From contig NC_069124.1 in assembly GCF_026914265.1 (NCBI RefSeq), positions 14,653,088 to 14,717,087 of the forward strand: a stretch of DNA of 64,000 nucleotides, written 5' to 3'. The DNA comes from Mya arenaria (lineage: Eukaryota > Mollusca > Bivalvia > Myida > Myidae). Shown here piece after piece: positions 57,821 to 64,000 of the stretch. Made by a program: the position numbers and the translations under genes. The notes under the pieces are model-generated. The model had not been told where the DNA came from. It did no database searches and worked only from the letters and a program-made list of their open reading frames with translations. How positions within the stretch are numbered: the first letter of the stretch is position 1; each line of letters begins with the position of its first letter.

Positions 57821-58419
57821 CTTAATATGTATGCGCGTATATTCAGTGTTAAACGCAGCTTTAATCCAACTTTGCTTACTTGGGACCTAATTTGCATAAT
57901 ACATTTGGAAACTGATTTTGATACATCTGTTATCTGGCTATGCGGACCATCGAAAGAAAATTTGGAGTGGACTCTTTTCTTTCCACCAAACAACCTACTC
58001 CTTTTCGCCATGTTTTCAGAATACAATTAACTTTTATTAATACAATGCGATTTGCGACGACTTGATACTTTGCATGAGCATTTTTCTTTATTTATCCAAT
58101 GCATCCACTATTTTAAGACGAGATGGTTCTGTATGCGTAGTTGGTTTCACCACTATTTTCTCGTTCTTCTTTTTTTTAAAGCTTATTACCAAGGAAACCA
58201 GGAAACGTAAAACCTTTTTAAATCAAGTGGCGTAAGCTCCCTTTTATCCCAGATATGAGAACAGAACAGACTTGAAGTTTATTTCGACCTATGCAACAAA
58301 GCATCTCGTCAAACAAAAACATACAAGAAAACACAATTTGCATACATGTTATCATCGTCATAAGGTAGCCAATATCAATAACAATTAAAAATAGCTTTAG
58401 AAATATAGAGAAGGTTCAT

Positions 58420-59000
58420 GTATAGCCACTGTAGATACACGTTTCATTAGCCCTAACTGGCCTCTTTTACGGAATACTACCACCTTGGTTTTCGCTATAT
58501 TTATTTTTACGTTTGACAATACTCTTAAACATGGTTTAAACTTCTTTATAAATCGTATGCGTTTAAAAGTATTACCATATCGTCTGCAAAAAGCATAATA
58601 CATAAATCGTACAGGCTAATACAACAGTCAACATTCTGTTGTAAAAACAGTTCTAGGTCTTCTAGAAATAATGCAAACAATACCGGTGAATAATTTTATA
58701 GCAATAGAAATATCAAAGAAATCGTTTAATGCACGATTTTTCCACAGAGTACATTACTTTAAATGTTTTTCCTAGATTACTTACTAAGGTAATGCCCTTA
58801 TAATTGTTGAGGTCATTTACGTCACCCTTCTTATGTATCGGCGCTACGAATGTGAGAGTAACAAATTCAGTAAATGCTCGTTCCTGTGTGAGTATTCTTG
58901 TTTTATACTATTAGGACGTCGTGTGTTTTTTCAAGTGCCTTGTTATAGTGTGTATGTAGTATCCCTTGAATTATCGATAAATGTTCAGACGAATAAGTGA
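58420..59000 (-). mobile_element. Fragment of a LINE reverse transcriptase
   Basis: Minus-strand frames give, in order, VAPIHKKGDVNDLNNYKGIT, SPVLFALFLEDLELFL, CIMLFADDMVIL (the FADD catalytic box) and INIAKTKVVVFRK, as in non-LTR retrotransposon reverse transcriptases. Stops and frame changes interrupt it and both ends are missing, so it is a dead fragment. The clade could not be fixed. Confidence 0.8.
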
Positions 59001-59009
59001 TAGCTTTAA

Positions 59010-60050
59010 CCCCATTGAATTCCTTTGTTCAGGTCACCGTTCTTATGCGGTAACTCAACGTTTATAAATAACAAGCAGTTTGATAGTTATGTAAACTGTG
59101 TTGTTTTGCGTTTGTCTATTGTAGCTTTTCGATATTTTGGATTTGGCCTTGTGCCAATTAACAAGATCACAGTTCAATGTTAGCTGCAGATTTCCAGATT
59201 GAACTAAACTCAGTTGTTTCTTTTGTGTATGAATAACAGTAGTTAAACTAATCAAGATATCTTCATTTTTTCTAGTTTGTTTTTCCATTTCGATTTGCCA
59301 CAAGACACAAATACTTTATAAGTATGCAACTTATTTTTTTTTATATGTTGGGTGTGCTTAAATCTGAATATAATTATATAAGTATCACATTTATTCCACA
59401 CATGTTGAATTTCTGTCTACAAAATTGCATGATTTAAACATAAACCGCGTAGACACCTCAAGAAAAACATCGCTTCACATTTTTTTCTGATTATATACCA
59501 CGGTAGCATGCGCGAATTTACATCCGCAATACTACGCAAAAGAAATATGACGTTTGTCGTCGAATAAATTGCGTTCCTGAAATGCCATATTTTATTTTAA
59601 AAATACGTCAAATGTGTGCAATAAAAGAGATACAAAGTAATTTGGTTGATCTGTGGGATTTGATCACTCGTTGCTTCGGTCTCGTGCGTTATGGACTTTA
59701 CGCAAGCAACAAGAAGTTATCCAGCCAAACAAATCAACGTAATATCCACAATATCACTTTGTTTCCATAAAGTTTAAATGTCACCATCAAGGAAGTGGTT
59801 GAAAAATAGTAAATCGCAAGAGTGTGTTGAAAACCTGTTGGTACATGTTTAAGCTAATTACAACGTCACATGGTCCTTTAAACTTCGTAATTCATTGCAT
59901 TTAAATTACATGTAAACATATTATTGAATAAATTGAATGCTTCATAATTTGTCTACATGGTTTCGTGAAAGCAAGCCAAAATATACATGTATCCGTTGTG
60001 CACTTTTAATGCACTCATGCATATGGGCGCTGTTACATGAAGAAAAGCTA
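59010..60050. other. Intergenic sequence without recognised feature
   Basis: No exon, repeat boundary or RNA gene that I can support. Short open frames are without similarity. Confidence 0.5.
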
Positions 60051-60055
60051 TGGAC

Positions 60056-60430
60056 TTAAGGGTGAGGTATCACGTGAAAGGCAGGCTCACATGGGTCACT
60101 ACGAGTCACAACCGATGTAACCATGACCTTTGACCTACTACCCTCAAAATCGATAGGGGGCATCTGCTGGCCATGACCAACCACCCTGCTAAGTTTGACG
60201 ACCGTATGACCATTCATACTACCGTTATCAATCGGAAAACTTTTTATGTTCAAAGTCACAATAGTGACGTTCGACATAATTACCTCAAAACCAATCCAGG
60301 TCATATGCTGGTCATGACCAATTTTCTGTAGCAATCTTGAGGACATTAGGCTCAAGCGTATTCTTGTTGTTGATGAGACAAAGTTTGGTTTATCGAACGA
60401 CGGACAGACATGTGCGAAGCAATACACCAT
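60056..60430. repeat. Dispersed repeat of a type common in molluscs, two diverged subunits
   Basis: The sequence runs CCATGACCTTTGACCTACTA, CTCAAAATCGATAGGGGGCA, TCTGCTGGCCATGACCAA, TAAGTTTGACGACC, and much the same order recurs about 150 bp later (AATTACCTCAAAACCAATCC, TATGCTGGTCATGACCAA, CAATCTTGAGGAC). The tail has CGAACGACGGACAGACATGT. I recall this as a frequent molluscan noncoding repeat; the open minus-strand frame is incidental. Confidence 0.5.
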
Positions 60431-60539
60431 CGCTTCTTTGAAGTTTTGAAGGTGGCATACTATTGCTAATTCAGACACTGGCATAGCTCCAGGTACTACA
60501 GGCACTAAAGTCCCAGACCTGAGCATGCCTTTCAAAACT

Positions 60540-61800
60540 GTGTTAAGTTTTGTATATCCAAAAATGCAGTAAACACTGAATTGGTAGGGTGTATATGCCG
60601 CAGGTAAGACTATAAGCCAGTCTTACTCGTATGTTGTATCCGAACTAAAAAGAAATAAAACAGCACATTTGTACACAACGGTCATTAAGCCAACTTTCAA
60701 ATATTTAGTGGTTTACAACTACCATGGATATATTTTGTAAGAAGTAATATAAGTTTACTAGTTCTTTTAAGAGTAAAACTACTTGAAAAAGATAAGTGTT
60801 TCAAGCTCCTGTAATTCATGTGAAACATAAGAGTGATTTGACATCCGGTTTGAGTAAATAAGATGAACGGATTAGTCAAACCATTTTGTTTGGTACCAAA
60901 CTCGACTATGTTACTGTAAAACATAAGACGAAAACTATTTTTAAGCATGAGTGATTTCTTATATTAATAAAAATATCAACGGATCCATGATATGTTTTAT
61001 AATTAAACGATTAAGTTACGTAGTTGCACGTTATGTCCAACCACAAATAAATTAATTGAATATCACATATTCTCGAGAGATGCTACTTAGCTGAATACTT
61101 TACATGAATGTAGCACGGTTTTGCTGTGCTCAGTTGTCGTGAATGTTTAGTGAATATTGACCATCCATTTTCATTGGTCCACTGGTTAAACCGCATGATC
61201 AAACAAGTCACAACGTCATTGAGAAATATCACAGCTTTTATAAGTAAACGGGATCAGGCACGATCAAATCAGATGATCATTCAATGCCCATTGCTCGGTG
61301 TATCGATACAAGGCATTCAGACATCCTGAGGCTCCAAAGTGCTGATTCAGGCAGTGATTATAAGTAAATAGAGCTATTAACTTTGACATTTTGATAGGTC
61401 ACACTTCCCTTTGGTTGAGCTCCGGACATCGGAGATGTAAATTGTAAGATGTAGGAAGGAGTCTTGCCCCTCTGAGATTGTAAGGAAGTGACCCTCAATT
61501 TCCGCAGGTAAATCTTAGATTCTGAACGTATGTCACCTCTGCGTTTTTTCACGATGGCTAGAAAACGTCGCGCAATACAACCTAACCATATAGCACGTTG
61601 ATTAGGGTCACTAGACGCACATTTTCTCCATTTATATTAAATTCCCGCTTAAATTGGGCGTCGAGTTTTGTTTTCAGCCTAAAATTGCATTCTTTTTTGT
61701 TTAATTTAAAATTTCCTGACGTGACGTCATCCTTCGCGCAGAATGTGAGTCTAAAAAGATGTCCTTCTTCAACTCTAATAACCTGTTGCTCTAATAACCT
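60540..61800. other. Intergenic sequence without recognised feature
   Basis: Nothing recognised on either strand besides short, unsupported open frames. Confidence 0.5.
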
Positions 61801-61821
61801 GTTGTTATTCTATACATATAC

Positions 61822-62101
61822 ATCAGATGTCAGTAATCTTTTTTAGCGTTACCATTATGTTTAATGTATTTTGCAATAGAAAACTTTTTGGAATTTTATT
61901 TAAACTATTTTTGTTTTCTTTTTTACATAGCTTTAGGTTAATGTCTAGGTAATTATGCACATTTACTATTTACGCAAACTAGTACATACACGCAGTTCGC
62001 GGAAGTAAATTGTTGACCTGGATGTATTTGTTATCACAAAGGGGTGTATTTTAGGCAACTTTTGTTTTAACGTTTTCATCATGCCTACTGTATCAAATTA
62101 G
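61822..62101 (+). other. Second copy of the putative HSPA12 leader exon
   Basis: It matches 32060-32365 (TCAGATGTCAGTAATCTTTT ... GGAAGTAAATTGTTGACCTG ... ATGCCTACTGTATCAAATTA). The mini-ORF MPTVSN at 62081-62101 again ends exactly before a GTAAGT donor (62102-62107). Similarity continues past the donor (GTAAGTTTTGAAAATTTG ... TAGCCGACGTGT against GTAAGTTTTCAAGTTG ... TAGCCGACATGT). It would be the start of a further paralogue to the right. Confidence 0.4.
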
Positions 62102-62109
62102 GTAAGTTT

Positions 62110-63505
62110 TGAAAATTTGTGTTTAAATTTGGAACTGTTTAATACCCATAGCCGATATAACACTGATATAACTCGTAGTTAAGTCAAAACATAGCCGACG
62201 TGTATTTAATTGCACTTTTTACCATGATGCAAATGCGTGTCATTCGTTTCATTATGTGAGGCGTTTGTATTTAAAATGTTTGCCATGAACTAATTAAAAC
62301 CTCTTCAACGCCATTTAAGCGAACAAACAGAGTTAAGCCATACATTCTTAAAACTTTAGGCAACAGAAAAGAAATATTAATTCCTTGCCTGCCATTGTCA
62401 ATTTAAATAGTATTCGAGAATGTGAAAAGGCCGATATTTGTTTATTAAAATTTAAATCATAAACTGAAATCTATTTGTTTTGGTTTTAAATTATTTACAT
62501 TTCCTAATCTTATCTTTTTATTTGGCCCTTAAATATTACCCAGTGAATATTCATGTTTATCTCAGAACGTGGCTTAGTATCTAAGCGAGCTGCTGTCTAG
62601 CTGCTTCCTTAGTAACTTGTATAGATATTTATGGCGAAAGCATTAGCACGAACATCTGATAGCTATTGCCATTATGATTAAATACCACATTTAATCTTCT
62701 TTTTTTTGAAGATATGTGAAAAATAACAAAATAGTTCCGGACAAAAATCGATAATTTCTAAAACTACAGTGAGAGCTTCATCCAAAGTATCCAAGGTAAG
62801 TAAATGAATGTTGTTTTATCTTCATTATTTACAGGTTTATTGATCGGACGTGTGTTTGATAATATTAACCTTTAGCATTACATTGATAACACCACGTGAT
62901 ACATATAAATCAGCCAATCACGCAACAACAAATCTCACAAAGCCGTTAGTAATGCTATTAAACATTGAAGTCTTCGAAGACGATATTTGAGCAAATATTA
63001 ACATTGCTGAAGGGTCCCAGCTGTCAGTATCTTAGGTCTAACACTCCTAAGAATGTGACATACTTTATTGTGTACTGAAAGAGTGTACTTCACAAACCAT
63101 GATCGAGCGAGTCCCTTTAACCATCTCTATCTCTAATGAATTATGTTATCAAATTTTCATACTTTGCCCACTTAAGCGAGGTAGATTATTAATACACATC
63201 CCAGGGAAATATCAAAATACCACGATTAATCTGATTGTCAAGATAATTCAATGGTTGTTTTACAAAATATTTAGTCAAGATTTTATCGAGGTATATTAAT
63301 TGGTTTATACTGTCACTATATACATTGTGATGTGTTAAGTCCGTTCTATTTTCAGTTGAAAACAAAAAGGAAAACCAAACCAGTTGAATGCATGTTATTT
63401 AAAACCAATTGACCCCCCCCCATGATTACATAAATTGCATATTTCTTACATATATGTACAGATAAATCATTAAGAAATATTAAGAGGAATTTTGTTCATT
63501 TTGGT
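62110..63505 (+). other. Presumed first intron of a downstream paralogue
   Basis: Apart from the first hundred bases, which match the region after 32366, nothing recognisable. A possible small exon end (TCCAAAGTATCCAAG|GTAAGT near 62795) is only a splice-site match. Confidence 0.35.
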
Positions 63506-63509
63506 CTAC

Positions 63510-64000
63510 GCGGATGTCTATAGATATTATAGAATCAATTGTTGACGGGATATTGCTGTCTTGATACGTTATAGGATCTGTTGTTGACGGGTATATTGCC
63601 GCCTTGATACGTTATAGGATTTTGTATAACGAGATATTGCTGTCTTGATACGTTTTAGAATATATTGATGACGGGTTCATTTTTGTCTTTATACGTTATA
63701 GAATATATTGTTGTCGGATATATTGCCGTCTTGATACTTTATAGGATTTGTTGTTGACGGGTTATTGCTAACTTGATACGTCATTTAATCTATTGTTGAT
63801 TGAATATTGCTATCTTGATACGTTATAGAATCTATTGTTGACGGACAGAATTTTGTAAGGGTTAGATGATGTTGCTGTCTTGATTCGTTATAGAATCATT
63901 GTTGGCGGGTATATTGCTGTCTAGATACGTCATAGAATCTATTGTTGACGGGTATATTGCTGTCTCGATACGTTATAGGATCTTTTGTTGAAGGGTATGT
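63510..64000. repeat. 43-bp satellite array, diverged family, about 11 units to the window edge
   Basis: The unit is GTTGACGGGTATATTGCTGT followed by CTTGATACGTTATAGAATCTATT. It has the same length and the same order of words as the array at 38543-39665, but with fixed differences (GACGGG for GACCGG, ACGTTATAG for ACTATATAG). The array runs off the right edge. Confidence 0.93.

Overview
This AT-rich window is animal nuclear DNA and most likely from a bivalve mollusc. The genes have many short exons with GT-AG introns, HSPA12-type Hsp70 genes are tandemly arranged (a family known to be expanded in bivalves), and the dispersed repeats (tRNA-derived SINEs, 160-bp-type tandem-core elements, many small inverted-repeat elements) are of kinds typical of molluscs. 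I cannot name the species.

Layout. (1) 0.28-1.76 kb: a cut-down MULE-type DNA transposon with G/C-run terminal repeats. (2) 5.9-13.5 kb, minus strand: NAXD, the ATP-dependent NAD(P)H-hydrate dehydratase, seven exons with a mitochondrial-type presequence. Its 3' exons lie beyond the left edge. Next to exon 7 is a tandem array of seven further partial copies of that exon. (3) 14.6-25.0 kb, plus strand: a 13-exon coiled-coil gene that I call CCDC138, head to head with NAXD about 1.07 kb apart. It carries decayed extra copies of at least one exon. (4) 26-33 kb: intergenic, rich in small DNA transposons and dispersed repeats. (5) 33.8-38.5 kb: a near-whole, apparently young Ty3/gypsy LTR element inserted into the first unit of a 43-bp satellite that then runs from 38.5 to 39.7 kb. 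(6) 40.1-41.4 kb: a decayed multicopy ORF. (7) 43.0-54.6 kb, plus strand: two HSPA12-like Hsp70 nucleotide-binding modules with the same exon structure. The first lacks the usual C-terminal part and ends in a phase-1 splice donor. The second has no start codon and begins with a phase-1 acceptor. They may therefore be one gene for a two-ATPase-domain protein. (8) 55-62 kb: intergenic, with duplicated noncoding blocks and a broken LINE. (9) 61.8-64.0 kb: a second copy of the block at 32-39 kb (leader-exon-like sequence, then the 43-bp satellite at the same spacing), which suggests another HSPA12 paralogue just beyond the right edge.

The most unusual signals are the possible two-domain HSPA12 gene with complementary loss of phosphate-loop residues, the duplicated leader/satellite block, and the NAXD exon array. 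All exon joins come from reading splice signals and protein similarity by eye; no alignment or search was run.
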